Part shown: one piece after another, positions 50,776 to 61,733 of the stretch | Layout of the letters: each line of letters opens with the position of its first letter | Numbering within the stretch: the first letter of the stretch is position 1 | NCBI GenBank assembly: GCA_003342815.1 | Contig: PTEX01000303.1 | Coordinates: 381,660-445,659, forward strand | Reading direction: 5' to 3' | Length of the DNA: 64,000 nt | From: Eudromia elegans | Lineage: Eukaryota; Chordata; Aves; Tinamiformes; Tinamidae | Program-made: the position numbers and the translations under genes | Notes under the pieces: generated by a model | What the model was told of the DNA's origin: nothing | Databases searched by the model: none | Seen by the model: only the letters and a program-made list of their open reading frames with translations

Positions 50776-51260
50776 TCACAGAATAGCTGAAGTTGGAAGG
50801 GACCTCTGGAGATCATCTAGTCCAAACCCCCTGCTCCAGCAGGGACCCCCAGAGCACGGGGCACAGGGTGGCATCCAGGCGGGTTTTGAAGATTTTGAAG
50901 ATCTCCAAAGAAGGAGACTCCACAACCTCTCTGGGCAGCTTGTTCCAGGGCTCTGTCATCCTCACAGGAAAGTTCTTCCTCATATAGAGATGAAACTTCC
51001 TGTCTTTCAGTTTGCATCCATTGCTCCTTGTCCTGTCACTGGTCACCATTGAGAAGAGTTTGGCCACATGTCTTTGAACTTTGCTTGTATACATATCAAC
51101 CAGATTCCCTCTCAATTTCCTCTTCTCTGGGCTAAACAGGCCAAGCTCACTTAGTCTTTCCTCATAAGATAGATGATCCAGTCCCTTAACCATCCTTGTT
51201 GCTCTACGCTGGACCCTCTCTAGAAGTTCCATGTCCCTCTTGTACTGGGGAGCCCAGAAC
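50776..51260 (-). mobile_element. CR1 LINE 3' end, minus strand, about 485 bp
   Basis: Read leftward it contains the ORF2 C terminus ([27 protein letters not shown] near 51232 down to [14 protein letters not shown] near 50900), then the 3' UTR. The right boundary, cut in the GGAGCCCAGAAC block, is the 5' truncation point. The 3' octamer repeat has shrunk to one CACAGAAT (50777-50784). A 9-bp in-frame insertion repeats 'TTTGAAGAT' (IFKIFK) relative to sister copies. The frame is open for 139 codons. Confidence 0.93.
50813..51232 (-). pseudogene. CR1 ORF2 C-terminal fragment
   Basis: 139 codons in one frame. It lacks all RT catalytic motifs, because the copy is truncated just upstream of the [10 protein letters not shown] block. 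The order is [77 protein letters not shown]. The IFKIFK repeat is private to this copy among those in the window. It reads past the usual CR1 stop into 3' UTR sequence. It has no native start and no expected function. Confidence 0.82.
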
Positions 51261-51517
51261 TATGGAACATTAAATTATAGAAAATATTTAAACTTAAAAT
51301 AAAGAAAATATGTAATCTTTTCTTCTTGTCTGTCTTCAGGATCTGACACTGCTGACCATGAAATTTCATTATTCTGCCACAGAAGGGCTAGAGATCCAGA
51401 CTACACTGACTTGAGTTCCTTCAGGAGCATTGATCACTGAGGCCATTGGAGATAGCATTTCCACTACAAGACATTCCTCGTAGGACTTCTTCAAAATCTA
51501 TTCTCCTTTTATCCAAA

Positions 51518-51544
51518 TTTACATCCCAAATTTTGGGATGTAAA
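51518..51544. repeat. 27-bp quasi-palindrome, 13-bp perfect arms
   Basis: TTTACATCCCAAA (51518-51530) and TTTGGGATGTAAA (51532-51544) around one T. Pairing ends at the outer A/G. Arms this long with almost no loop are unlikely by chance in 64 kb. Confidence 0.93.
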
Positions 51545-52169
51545 GTGTCTAAGAAGCTGCATTATTACCAACGTAAATGAATACACAAGCAGTGTAGGTT
51601 TTCATTCTCAATTTATATAAAAGTAAATTGCATTAAAGAACAGTGCAAATGACTTACAATTATGGTATTTCCTATAGCGAAAAGTTCCACAGAGTTAATT
51701 TTATCTGCAGAACGAGTGAATTTCTGAATGCCATACTAATACAAACAATGAAGCAACTATGTAATACCATGATGAGTCTTGTATGTGCTATTACACATCA
51801 CCTAATAAGCTATGTACTAGTAGTTCTTAAGCTCCATATTTGCTTCTTTATAAAGTCAGGTCACATTCAAGTGGCAACAGTAAACAATGCTGAGCAGAGA
51901 TGGATAAGCTCAGGATGATGTTAGCCTGGAGGTTGAGGTCGTGTAAAACATGTAACTAACAGCAGTGCCTAATGGATACCCATTTCCATAGAAGCTAAGG
52001 AGCACCACAGACTACAAAACATCTGAATCTGAATATGTGTATAATTTGACCTTGATTCCTTCAAAGGAGAAAAATATATAGAAGGTATGTTACAAAAAAC
52101 TGAAAACAAATATATGAAACATATCCATAGGGAAAGAAAATTATACATACACATGAGATAAGTATATTT

Positions 52170-52189
52170 TTATATATATATATATATAA
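52170..52189. repeat. (TA)n microsatellite
   Basis: About nine TA units. Confidence 0.85.
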
Positions 52190-52694
52190 AAAGAGGAAGA
52201 AATAGAGCAATTCTCTGTCAGCATGTTCAGATCATCAGGGACTTAGATATTTTATTAATAAGAACACTACACAAATATTCTTATATTTTGAAAAGCACAG
52301 TCAACCAACAGCAAGAATAATGCTATAGTCAGTTAGAAAGGGCAAAAGATTAAGTATTTTCTACTCTAGGAAAAATAATAGATGATGCAGAATGAATAGT
52401 GCAGGGGGAAGAATGCATGTACCCCAGAGGTACTGAAAATCTTGACAGAGTTCGAATACTGTAATAAGTTTCTTCCATTTTAAAATAATATTCAGTTCCT
52501 TATCAAACAAAACATTAAAAGATAGTGGGGATACACCCATGCACGTTGTTTTTTCTTTTAACTACCCTAGCACAGTTTAGACTAAGGAATATCTAAGTTG
52601 TCTAAGAACTGTCCCATATACATAATTATGATAAACTCTCATTGAAGACTGTATTTAGTTGCACATACCTAATGACTGTATTTTAATCCTAATC

Positions 52695-52729
52695 AGAGAT
52701 AGTATCTCTAGAAAAGCTGTAGCTTTTCT
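52695..52729. repeat. Two abutting perfect hairpins
   Basis: AGAGATA-G-TATCTCT (52695-52709) is followed without a gap by AGAAAAGCT-GT-AGCTTTTCT (52710-52729). Each is short, but the direct adjacency is notable. Confidence 0.85.
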
Positions 52730-54192
52730 CTAAAAACGTGGTTACATGGCTCCATCTCTCATTACTGTCTTCACCTGGTATAGAAGTGAAGGAAGGGAAT
52801 TTCTCTTTCTCCTTATCTTTGAAATCATTGGAACTCTTTTTATATCTTTCATAGGCAGAATGTAGGCCAACTTCTCTTCTTGCCACACAAGATTCTCAGG
52901 TATTATTTAATGAACAAGAGCATGGACATCAAGCATTTTACAACCTGAATTGGCCCCTTATTTCCATTCTATGTCAATACTGAAGACATTTAGATTAGAG
53001 TATCTGAATCCCAGCAGCCCTTCTCAAACTTAGACTTATTACAAGGCTCAAAAAGAAAATTCATTATGAGATCAAAGGGATTCCTGCATAGGGAAAAAAG
53101 AGGGGAAAAAAAAGGAGAAATAATAATTGCAGAGACTAGTGCATAGCCTACTCAATTTATGCATGAAAAAGTGTTACAGATATACATAGAGGGGCACATA
53201 AACACCTGTGCAACACACATAGTTCCGTCCACAGACAAAAAGGCATGTAGGGTGAACTTAAGTCCCTAACCATAAAAAAAAAGAGAGAAAAAATCATGTG
53301 ATCTTTTTTCTAATTGCTTTTTTCTTTTCTTTTCTTATTCAGTAACATCAGACATTTTACATTCTTTTAGGACTAATGACTTGTTTTTATTATTGTTTTG
53401 ATGACAACTAGATAGATTACAAATCTGAATTCTCTCTTAAAATAGTGAATGACAATATGTTATTCAACATCAAAATAATATTTTTCTAGTAATATGAAGC
53501 AAAATAAAGTTGTAACTTTTTCAGCAGGTTAAGCCTCAAGGCTAATCTTTTGTACAGATGACAATAGCATACAGTTTGTAATGAATTCTGAGAGCAAGAG
53601 ACCAAGCCTTTTTATTAATCTAATAAACAGTAGCTTGACTACAAAAGAAAGAGAGAATTATGGAAGTTGCTACAATATTTTAATGACTTATAATATCATA
53701 GCTGTAGACTGGCACATCTATAATTAAGGAAACTAACTTCTAATTCAAGTCAGACATTACAGGAAAATTCCATTAACAGCCTACAAAAAATGCAGTATTT
53801 ATATGCCCACACATAAAGAAAGAAAACAATTTGACAAATTGCATTTGAGGTTTGGCTTTTGTTCTACTATCAGAATGAGATATAGGTTATAAAAAAGCTA
53901 CTAAAAATCCTTCTATCTTGAATTAGTTTCTGATTTGTCTACTTGGTCTTTGTTCAGACAAGCTCCAAATAACTCCTCAGAAATTATCACTTTCTTCTGC
54001 ATTATCTAGGTCAAAACTGTTCACCTTATCCACTGAATCCTCTTTTAGTCAAATTAAAAAGTTTTCCTCTGACAAACTGTCTGTTTCTGAAGTATACTGC
54101 TGTTCTCTTTCTTAAAAATGTTCATCCTTTCTTCTACCTTCTGGACCTACTCCCTTTGCTGAAGGTGGGTGGATTGGGGAAGGAAAGCATTA

Positions 54193-54198
54193 AAGAAC
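54193..54198. repeat. 6-bp target-site duplication (AAGAAC)
   Basis: AAGAAC next to the LTR 3' end; exact partner at 54848-54853. Confidence 0.92.
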
Positions 54199-54847
54199 TG
54201 CAGGTGTTCGCCCTCAAATACCCAATCACTTACCCAGTCCCGGCACAAATCTAAGAGATGGTCCCAGAGGGCAGGTTCCTGTGAAACCTTGACTTTCAAT
54301 GAAGACACACTTCCTTGGAGGTTGTCGCTTTGCAGCGTCGGGAGGGGGTGTAACACCACAAGGCTCACAAGAGGAGAGGAAGGAGCAGGGAATGGAAAGG
54401 AGCGGATACAGGGAGGGTGAAGGGGTTCGTCTCCACTCGCACACACTCACGCACCTTCCACACAAAGTACCACAGACCACCGAGCACTTCAACAAACATG
54501 AGACGAATCTTTATTATCCTTAAAGCAAACCATTTATAACTTCACAACTTGGCAAACAGCTTTTGACAGGCTGGGGAAGAGCCCTCCCCCAAACCCCTAT
54601 AGACTGCTCTCCTGACAATCAAGGAGTTCTGAAAGAGGATTGGATCTCTATAAACCATCAGCAAACAACTATACTGGTGGCACCTTCTAGTGCCTTCGAG
54701 AACTTTCTATAATATTCCCTCTAACCCATAACTATTAAGTGCAAACAGAAAACCTCATAATAAACTCTTTACAAACGCGGGCTCAGTTAGTTTAACTCTT
54801 GCCTTGTGCACAAGCCAGAAGGGTGTTACTGGGGACAAACCCCAACA
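54199..54847 (-). mobile_element. Solo LTR type C, minus strand, 649 bp
   Basis: Read leftward, it starts TGTTGGGGTTTGTCCCC at 54847 and ends CACCTGCA at 54199, inside a perfect AAGAAC duplication. TATA (GTTATAAATGG) is at about 54531-54540 and AATAAA at 54510-54515, only about 20 nt apart as in LTR B. A CCAAT box is at 54639-54643. R-U5 is long (about 310 nt). A TTGTGGTG block lies about 150 nt before the 3' end, matching the place of GGTGACCC in types A and B. GTAAGT follows it and resembles a splice donor. No gag, pol or env sequence adjoins. The body sequence is not alignable by eye to A or B, so it is a different subfamily of the same probable lineage. Confidence 0.92.
54510..54643 (-). 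promoter_or_regulatory. LTR-C promoter and poly(A) signal
   Basis: On the minus strand: CCAAT (54643-54639), TATAAAT (about 54538-54532) and AATAAA (54515-54510). It points leftward, toward the CR1-free stretch to 51260. Confidence 0.75.
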
Positions 54848-54853
54848 AAGAAC
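54848..54853. repeat. 6-bp target-site duplication (AAGAAC)
   Basis: Exact partner of 54193-54198. Confidence 0.92.
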
Positions 54854-56339
54854 CATAATAATTTTCAGCAAGTAAAATTAATTTATATAATTTGAGCCAT
54901 CCCAGGCTTACATTTAGGTTCATCATTTTATTCAATAAATATGGAGAAAGGCATCTAAAAAGTTGATTGATGTGTCAGCTGTTATAGAAATATTTCTTTT
55001 ATGAAGTCAGATAAATCAATTTGCGTAGTATCATTCTTCTCATTGATCCTAAAAGGAATCTAAAATGAAGTAGCTTTAGACATTTAATTTTATATGTAAC
55101 AGTTATACGGTTTAGATGCAATAAGCCACACCCTTGGCTTCAATTTTTAAAGTCATTAAAAAGTCAGTAGGATGATATTGGGGAGATGAAGTGAGAAAGG
55201 GTCACAAATGCTGCCTGGCACATCAAGAGCAACAGTTTAGACCATGGACTAGTTTTATGTTGTATTGTATCTGACTTTGTGAGATATCAGGCTGAAAATG
55301 GATAAAATTGTTAATTATAGAAAATATAAAGTGACCTTATCTTGAAGCCACTCCTTGACGCTAAACAAAGGCAATCTTCTGCTTTTCATGTATCTATGGA
55401 AAGTGCAGATTGGAACTTCATAATGCATATTATCTTTCTCTTCAGGATTACTACTGGCTGCAAGGCACTTGCAAGACCTTAAGGAAATTAAATAAACTAA
55501 AAATAAACTAAAGTCTGTATCCAAAGAAGATCCAAAGAAGGTAAAATTCTCTCTGGACACATTTACTGAACTCCATTTGAAGGATTTCTTTCTATTCTAT
55601 GATACATTTTAATGTTAAGAAATGAATTTCTGTATTTAATGCATTGAATATATGGTGGTTTTTTATTGTCCTTTGTTTTCATTAACTAGTTGATTGTAAT
55701 ATACCAAACGTTTAACATAATATTTTTATTTTATGGTTCTTAATCACCTAGTCTGAATTTCCTTAGTCTCTGCAAAAGGAATGAATTAATAAGCATCATG
55801 CTTGTCAATAACAGTATATTTATCTTTTACAAGTAAATATGGAATACCAAAATAGCAAAAGAGTCAAATAGAAAGTTATATTACTTTGACATTAAGATGA
55901 AGTGTTCTTAAGAATAATTGCAAGGGTGATGTTATTCACATATTCAATTGTTCAGTTATCTATAACATGCTTGTAACTTTCATTGCAGTTGTGCACTAGA
56001 GTACTTCCAGAGTATTTCAGCAGAAGACTCTGAAAGATATTTAGTGACTCAGCAACAAGCAGCTGTACATGGATTGTTGTATTTGCCATTGTGGGAGTAG
56101 AGGGTTACAAGTGTTTGTGGAGCACTACATGATAGTCACATTTAGCACCACTAAATTGATTGAGTTCATAAATGGTTCTCCATTCTGCTCCCTGTCGAAG
56201 TCAGTAGTTGTCACCACAGCTGTAATGTATCCCTTCATACACTAGTAAACATTTGCATTCCAGCATTCTCTTATGGCTCTGTGGTCAGGGGTAAGTCTGT
56301 TCACCTGGCAAATGAAGACAGCACTTGTCAGAACTCTTG
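54854..56339. other. AT-rich noncoding DNA
   Basis: No gene or transposon recognised. A 24-nt patch at about 55492-55515 repeats AATAAACTAAA in tandem. Confidence 0.68.
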
Positions 56340-57990
56340 CACAGAATCATAGAATCACAGAATATTTAAGGTTGGAAGGGGCCTCTAGATATCGTCCAGT
56401 CCAACACTCCTGCTCCAGCAGGGGCCCCTAGAGCGTGTCACACAGGGTGGCATCCAGGCGGGTTTGGAAGATCTCCAGAGAAGAAGACTCCACAACCTCT
56501 CTGGGCAGCGTTGTCCCAGGGCTGTCACCCTCACAGTAAAGAAGTTCTTCTGCACATGGAGATGGAACTTCCTGTGTTTCAATTTATACCCATTACCCCT
56601 TGCACTGTCATTGGCCATGATCGAGAACAGTTTAGCCCCCTCCTACCTGCAATCACTCCTCAAGTATTTATACATACTAATCAGGTCTCTCAGTCTTCTC
56701 TAGGCTAAACAGCCCAGCTTGTTTAGTCTTTTTTCATATGATAGGTGCTCTAGTCCCTTAATCATCTTTGTCGCTCGTCGCTTCTCCAGAAGCAACATGT
56801 CCCTCCTGTACTGGGGAGCCCAAAACTTCACCCAATACTCCACGTGTGACCTCACGAGAGCTTAGTAGAGGAGTAGGATCCCATCCCTCTCTCATCCTGC
56901 TGGCAAGGCTTCTCCTAATGCAAGCCAGGACCCCATTGGCCTTCTTGGCCACCAGGGCACATTGCTGACTCATGGTGAGCTTATTGTCAACCAAGACTAC
57001 CAAATCCCTCTTCACAGAGTTACTTTCCAGCAGTTCAGCCCTGAACCTATACTGGTGCCTGGGATTATTCCTCCCCAAGTGCAGGACCCTGCACTTGTCC
57101 CTGTTAAACATCATGAGGTTCCTCTCCACCCAACTCTCCAACCTGTCCAGATCCCTCTGAATGGCAGCACAGCCCTCTGGAGTCTTGGCCGCTCCACTCA
57201 GTTTGGTATCATCCACAAACTTGCTCAGGGTACACTCAGTCTCCTCATTCAACTCATTGATAAACAAATTGAACAGCATTGGGCCCAGCACTGACCCCTG
57301 GGGGAGACCACTGGCTATAGGCCTCCAACTAAACTGAGCCCCTCTGAGCTCTGCCATCCATCCAGTTCTCAATCCACCTCACTGTCCTCATGTCCAATCC
57401 ACACTTCCGGAGCTTTCCTATAAGGATGTTATGGGAGACTGTGTCGAAAACCTTGCTGAAGTCAAGGTAGACAACATCCATAGCTTTCTTATCATCCAGC
57501 CAGCAAGTCATCCCATCATAGAAGGCTATGAGGTTCATCAAACATGACTTCCCTTAGTGAATTCATGGTGACTACTCCTGATAACCTTCTCCTCCTTGAT
57601 ATAACTAGAGAGGGTCTCTAGGACGAGCCGCTCCATCACCTTTCCAGGGACAGAGGTGAGCTGATGGGCCTGTAATTTCCTGGCTAATCCCTCTTGCTCT
57701 TTCTGAAGACTGGAGTGATGTTGGCTTTCTTCCACTCCTCTGGCACCTCCCTTGCTCTCCATGACCTCTTGAAGATGATGGAGACTGACTCAGCAATAAC
57801 CTCTGCCAGTTCCCTCAGCACTCTTAGGTGCATCCTATCCGGACCTATACTTTTATGGGCGTGCAGTTTGCCTAAATAATCTCTAACCCAATCCTCCTCA
57901 ATTAGCAGAAAGTCCTCCTCTCTCTTGATTATCTGTATTATATCTGGGCTCTGTAGTTCATGGGGACTAGCCTTAGCAGTGAAGACAAAG
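56340..57990 (-). mobile_element. CR1 LINE, about 1.65 kb, RT domain to 3' end
   Basis: The longest CR1 in the window. Read leftward from 57990 it enters ORF2 at the FTAKAS-like block before the RT fingers. It passes the fingers (KSIGPDRMHLRVLRELAE), palm and thumb, then the 3' UTR, and ends in three clean octamers (CACAGAAT, CATAGAAT, CACAGAAT on the plus strand, 56340-56363). At its 5' end it is fused to a second CR1 in the same direction at 57985-57990 with an AAGG(T) overlap. It is a dead copy: ORF2 is split into several frames. Confidence 0.95.
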
Positions 57991-57998
57991 AAGGTCAC
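56385..57998 (-). pseudogene. CR1 ORF2 reverse transcriptase, frame-broken
   Basis: The reverse transcriptase copies CR1 RNA at the nicked target. Here it is readable in successive frames. 57998-57684 carries the N-terminal fingers (SIGPDRMHLRVLRELAE, WKKANITPVF). 57541-57329 carries motif A, VVYLDFSKVFDTVSHNIL, with its catalytic Asp at about 57463-57461. 57372-56758 carries motif B (SGLPQGSVLGP, residues 21-31 of that frame) and motif C (FVDD, about 57219-57208; the family usually has FADD). 56618-56385 holds the tail. At least three frame changes and the lack of an endonuclease domain make it nonfunctional. The catalytic aspartates themselves are all still present. Confidence 0.9.
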
Positions 57999-58585
57999 CT
58001 AGAGCACATGGCACAGGGTAGCATCCAAGCGGGTTTTGAAGATCTCCAGAGAAGGAGACTCCACAACCTCTTTGGGCAACCTGTTCCAGTGTTCTGTCAC
58101 CCTCATTGTTAAGAAATTCTCTTAAGTTCCTGTGGAACTTTCGATGCCTCAGTTTGTTGCCGTTTCCTCTAGTCCTATTGGTGGCCACCACTGAGAAGAG
58201 ACTGGCCCCATCCTCCTCACTGCCTTCCTTAAGGTAGTTATAGACACTGATCAGGTTGCCTCTCAGCCCTCTCTTCTTCAGGCAGAACAGGCCCAGCTCT
58301 CTCAGCCTTTCCTCATAGGACAGATGTTCCAGGCCCCTGGTCATCATTGTAGCCCTGCACTGGACTCTCTCCAGCAGCTCCCCAGCTTCTGGAGAGCCCA
58401 GAACTGCACACAGTACTCCAGGTGTGGCCTCATCAGGGCTGAGTAGAGGGGCAGGATCACCTCCCTGGACCTGCTGGGGATGCTCTTCTTATTGCATCCT
58501 GGGCCATCTTGGCTGCGAGGGCACACTGCTCATAGTCAACTTGCCATCCACCGTGATGCCCAGGACATCTAGACCAACTTTTCAA
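57985..58585 (-). mobile_element. Second CR1, 3'-clipped, joined head-to-tail
   Basis: Read leftward, it covers the ORF2 C terminus (the [24 protein letters not shown] block near 58470, then [44 protein letters not shown]) and the start of the 3' UTR. It stops abruptly at AGGTCACCTAGAGCAC. The last 60-80 bp and octamers that should follow are missing; the other CR1 begins there instead. It is very similar to the copy at 2499 over the [13 protein letters not shown] part, which suggests the same subfamily. Its own 3' end is not found left of 56340. Confidence 0.9.
57990..58347 (-). pseudogene. CR1 ORF2 C-terminal fragment of the clipped copy
   Basis: About 119 codons in one frame starting after [21 protein letters not shown] frame change near 58100 alters the LTVRVTEHW region to a shifted version ([14 protein letters not shown]), so it is broken. 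There are no catalytic motifs. Confidence 0.8.
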
Positions 58586-60861
58586 TTCTTCTTTTTTTTT
58601 TTTCTTTTTTCTGTTTTATCCATTTTCACACAGTGTTAACCACCATCTAGAAATTAATATAGGCACATCTGTAGGCATCTTTTCCTATTCAGAACATTGT
58701 AGGGCCATGTGCATAGCTCTGGTGTCCACAAATTCCTTAGAATCTCATTTTCCTACTAGTTCAGCCACTCAAATGGTGAGATGACTCCATGTTACTGCCC
58801 TTTGACTTTTCTGCAGGTCATACTGCACTACTTCAGGGTAAATGGTTTTGCATTTTCTTCCTGATCTTTGTTCCTGAAGTCTCTGTGTTCAAACGGAGGT
58901 TCCAGCATCCCAACTACTTTGATGCTGTCTCTGATTGAGCATTTATTGCTTTTAGTACATATTGTTCCTGGACTTAGAAAATGCTCACTGCATCTGACTG
59001 CTCATTTATTCTGCAGAATTCAGGTAAAACAAGGCAGCATCTCCATCAGTGCAGAAGGCCCCCTAATGATCCCATAGATCTTTTTGATCTTCACCTCAGG
59101 CAGTGGGGTAATTTTCTCAGGCAATTTATCCCTAAAATCCCTGAACCTTCTGGGTCTATCAAAGCAGGTATCTGTTCCCACTCGTCACCATTAATACTAC
59201 TTTGTCTAGAGATCATTTAGCTGAACTATGCATAGAGTCACTCCACTGATGGCAATAGGAATCACTTCCACTTGGTTTGAGTGCATTTGGGACCAGTGTC
59301 TGACAGCCTTGTGCTTAATGGGACCAGGTGTGCTAGGAGACAGTACCGAAACTGCCCAAAAATACAACTGTCTTTCTTCTCTTTCCCCTAGACAGCATAA
59401 GAACATCCATAAGAGCACAAGGGTTTTTGTTTTTCTTTCATCTTTTATATCCTTTTCCATCCTTTTGGAAAGCTGTGATTAGTAGATGATTTACTCAAAC
59501 TACTTCTCTTCTATACTTTACTCCTTTGTCCTGTAAGGCTAACTGTAACTTTCACATGCTAGTAAACTTTTTACATACTAGTTCACATATGTGTTTACCT
59601 TTGAAATCACCAAGATTAGCTTCAGTTTATTTTAACAAGGGTAGATTCCTTGGGTAGTGTAAATACAAATAAGAATGGCTGCACAAATAGCACTAAGTTC
59701 TTTTTGCATTAATATTTGTAACTAGTTAATTCTTCAAAGTTTGCACTAAGAGAATAAAAATTATACTTAAATTAGGTGCATATGCACTTGCCACAAACTT
59801 AAAAAATCTAACAAGAAAATATCTTAAAAGCATACAGTAGAATGGGTTCATTTTTACTATATGATAATTTTGAGCATATATAGAAGTACTGCTCAGAGAA
59901 TTAAGTTTCCATATTTATATTTATATTAAAATATATTTACATATATTTTAGTTTAATAAATGCCCCCATACTTTGAATTAAGCATTTTTAAATTAAACAG
60001 GTGATAGATACAAATCATCAATTCAAATATAGGGCAGGGAGTCATAAAGGTGAGAAGTGAAGAAAGGAGAAGAGGTCAGATTTTCTAAAAGAAAAATTGA
60101 GTGGGATTTATATTACTTAATTTGTATGCTATGAACATGTTTGAACTGAGCACTCTAGACTAATTTTATGGTCAATGAAACAAACAAGCAAGCACTTTGG
60201 GGAATGTTTCATGGGACTTTAGATATTCTAGACATTTGGGTCAAGATTGTCTAGAAGTCAAAACTAGTGTGTCCTCTACTTATTAAGATGAATCCCATCT
60301 TCAATGCTAGGTTCTGCAAGACACAGCAATTCTGGAAGTGAGAAGTGAATTTGTAAAAGCAAAGAGCAAATTAAGGCAAATTCTGTCTTCTTTTGGAGAT
60401 TATGAGGGAGTGGTAAGAGTGGTAATATACCTTTTGATAATATTAATCTCAAGTTATCTTGAAGAAAATGATTCATTTCATCCTGCTTGCTCCTGAAAGT
60501 CAGTTTCCTTTATGCCAGCCCCATTGAGACTGCCAAAAATCACATTTACCAGCCACGCGAATAAATAGTGTTTGGAAAGTGGCAGCATTATTGTAATCAA
60601 AATACAGAAAGGCATGGTCTTACTTGAAAGATGTTCACAGCTGAGCTAGAAAGCAATCTCTTAGGAACAACCAAATTACTTAGTGTCTATGACAGTTGCC
60701 ACATCTGCTTTGACATATAAATGTGTTTTTTCTGTAATTGTCCTCTTGTGAACTGGAGATGTAAATCAATGATTGGGGGGTTCTATTTGAGAAAAGCAGA
60801 AATTCATCACTATGCTGGTATTTTCCATTACGATTATGTTGTGAAGCATTAATTGTCTTGA
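58586..60861. other. Noncoding DNA, partly GC-richer, unassigned
   Basis: 58640-59470 is less AT-rich than its surroundings and contains overlapping frames of 69-84 codons with no domain. It could be an ancient unrecognised repeat. The remainder is AT-rich unique sequence. No gene is supported. Confidence 0.6.
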
Positions 60862-60867
60862 CATCAA
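60862..60867. repeat. 6-bp target-site duplication (CATCAA)
   Basis: CATCAA before the LTR, repeated exactly at 61734-61739. Confidence 0.92.
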
Positions 60868-60978
60868 TGTTGCCGTCTTGCATCGGCAAGCCTCGTTCGG
60901 TTGCTGGACTGCACTGAGGTTACCCCCGCCTCAGGGCCATTGAGCACAGACACCAATATGAGGATGCAACAAATGGCT

Positions 60979-61089
60979 TTTATTGCTTAACTTAGCTTGC
61001 ATATATACTCAGGCTGAGTGCAGAAGCTTGCTTCTGACTTGAGATTGGTTACATACTACTGTTCACACACACACTAACATAATGATTGG
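60979..61089 (-). promoter_or_regulatory. LTR-D promoter and poly(A) signal
   Basis: On the minus strand: two CCAAT boxes, TATATA at about 61001-61008 and AATAAA at 60984-60979. It is a compact retroviral core promoter pointing leftward. Confidence 0.75.
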
Positions 61090-61654
61090 CTAAAGGCACA
61101 CATCCTTATAATTAGGCTGCAGGTGGTCTGGCTCTTATCTTGTTGAGCTCACTCAGTCCCACGTTTGAAGTTGGTTCCCACTCCTCCGCTCGCTCCACAG
61201 TGCTATTTCTTTACTTCTCTGCTCTAAGTGTCCTTGCAGCCTCAGCACTCCCATTTCCTGGCTGCTCCATTCCCAGCGTCTTTATCTCTTAATTCTCAGA
61301 GTCCTTGTAGCNCAGNGGAATCANCACNGNCTGCAGTCATGTCAAGACAGCCTGCAGTTATGCTAAGAGAAGAGTGAGTTTTGATAGGCCATAGATCCAT
61401 ATTCTTCTAAAACCATTACTACAACTCTTTTACTTATTGCCTTATATGTCCTCTTCAATCATTCCTAGGCTACACGCCTCCTTCCTGTCTTTCCGTGACA
61501 TCGCGACATCTTCCGAGAGCCATGCCCTATGCTATACTATATCATTTACTTATGCTAAGTCTAAGTTATACTAACCTCCCTACCTTATTAAGCTCTAAAC
61601 ATTTCCCACATTTCCCCCTCCTCAAGATAATACTTCTTCTAATTCATACTAAGT

Positions 61655-61728
61655 CCTCTACCTTATTTTAAAATTTTCCTCTACCTTATTTTAAAATTTT
61701 CCTCTACCTTATTTTACTCTAAAATTTT
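61655..61728. repeat. 23-bp tandem repeat in LTR-D U3, three units
   Basis: The unit CCTCTACCTTATTTTAAAAT plus TTT is at 61655-61677 and 61678-61700. A third copy at 61701-61728 carries a 5-nt insertion (ACTCT). Repeated U3 units are common retroviral enhancer-type structures, but no known factor site was recognised. Confidence 0.88.
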
Positions 61729-61733
61729 CCACA

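Larger units (their letters stand above)
51261..54192. other. AT-rich noncoding DNA with perfect palindromes
   Basis: No gene seen. Contains the 27-bp quasi-palindrome at 51518-51544, two abutting hairpins at 52695-52729 and a (TA)n run at 52170-52189. Confidence 0.65.
60868..61733 (-). mobile_element. Solo LTR type D, minus strand, 866 bp
   Basis: Read leftward, it starts TGTGGAAAATTTTAGAG at 61733 and ends GACGGCAACA at 60868, inside a perfect CATCAA duplication. CCAAT boxes (minus) lie at 61085-61089 and 61044-61048, TATA (GTATATATG) at about 61001-61008 and AATAAA at 60979-60984. R-U5 is only about 110 nt, against about 270-340 for types A-C, and the ends differ, so this is another ERV group, still with a 6-bp duplication. 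U3 holds a 23-bp tandem repeat and five undetermined bases (61312, 61316, 61324, 61328, 61330). No viral coding sequence adjoins. Confidence 0.92.

Noticed and set aside
54147..54446. A 99-codon minus-strand frame as a gene
   Set aside because: It crosses the exact LTR boundary at 54199 and is made of U5 plus flank; no domain is visible.
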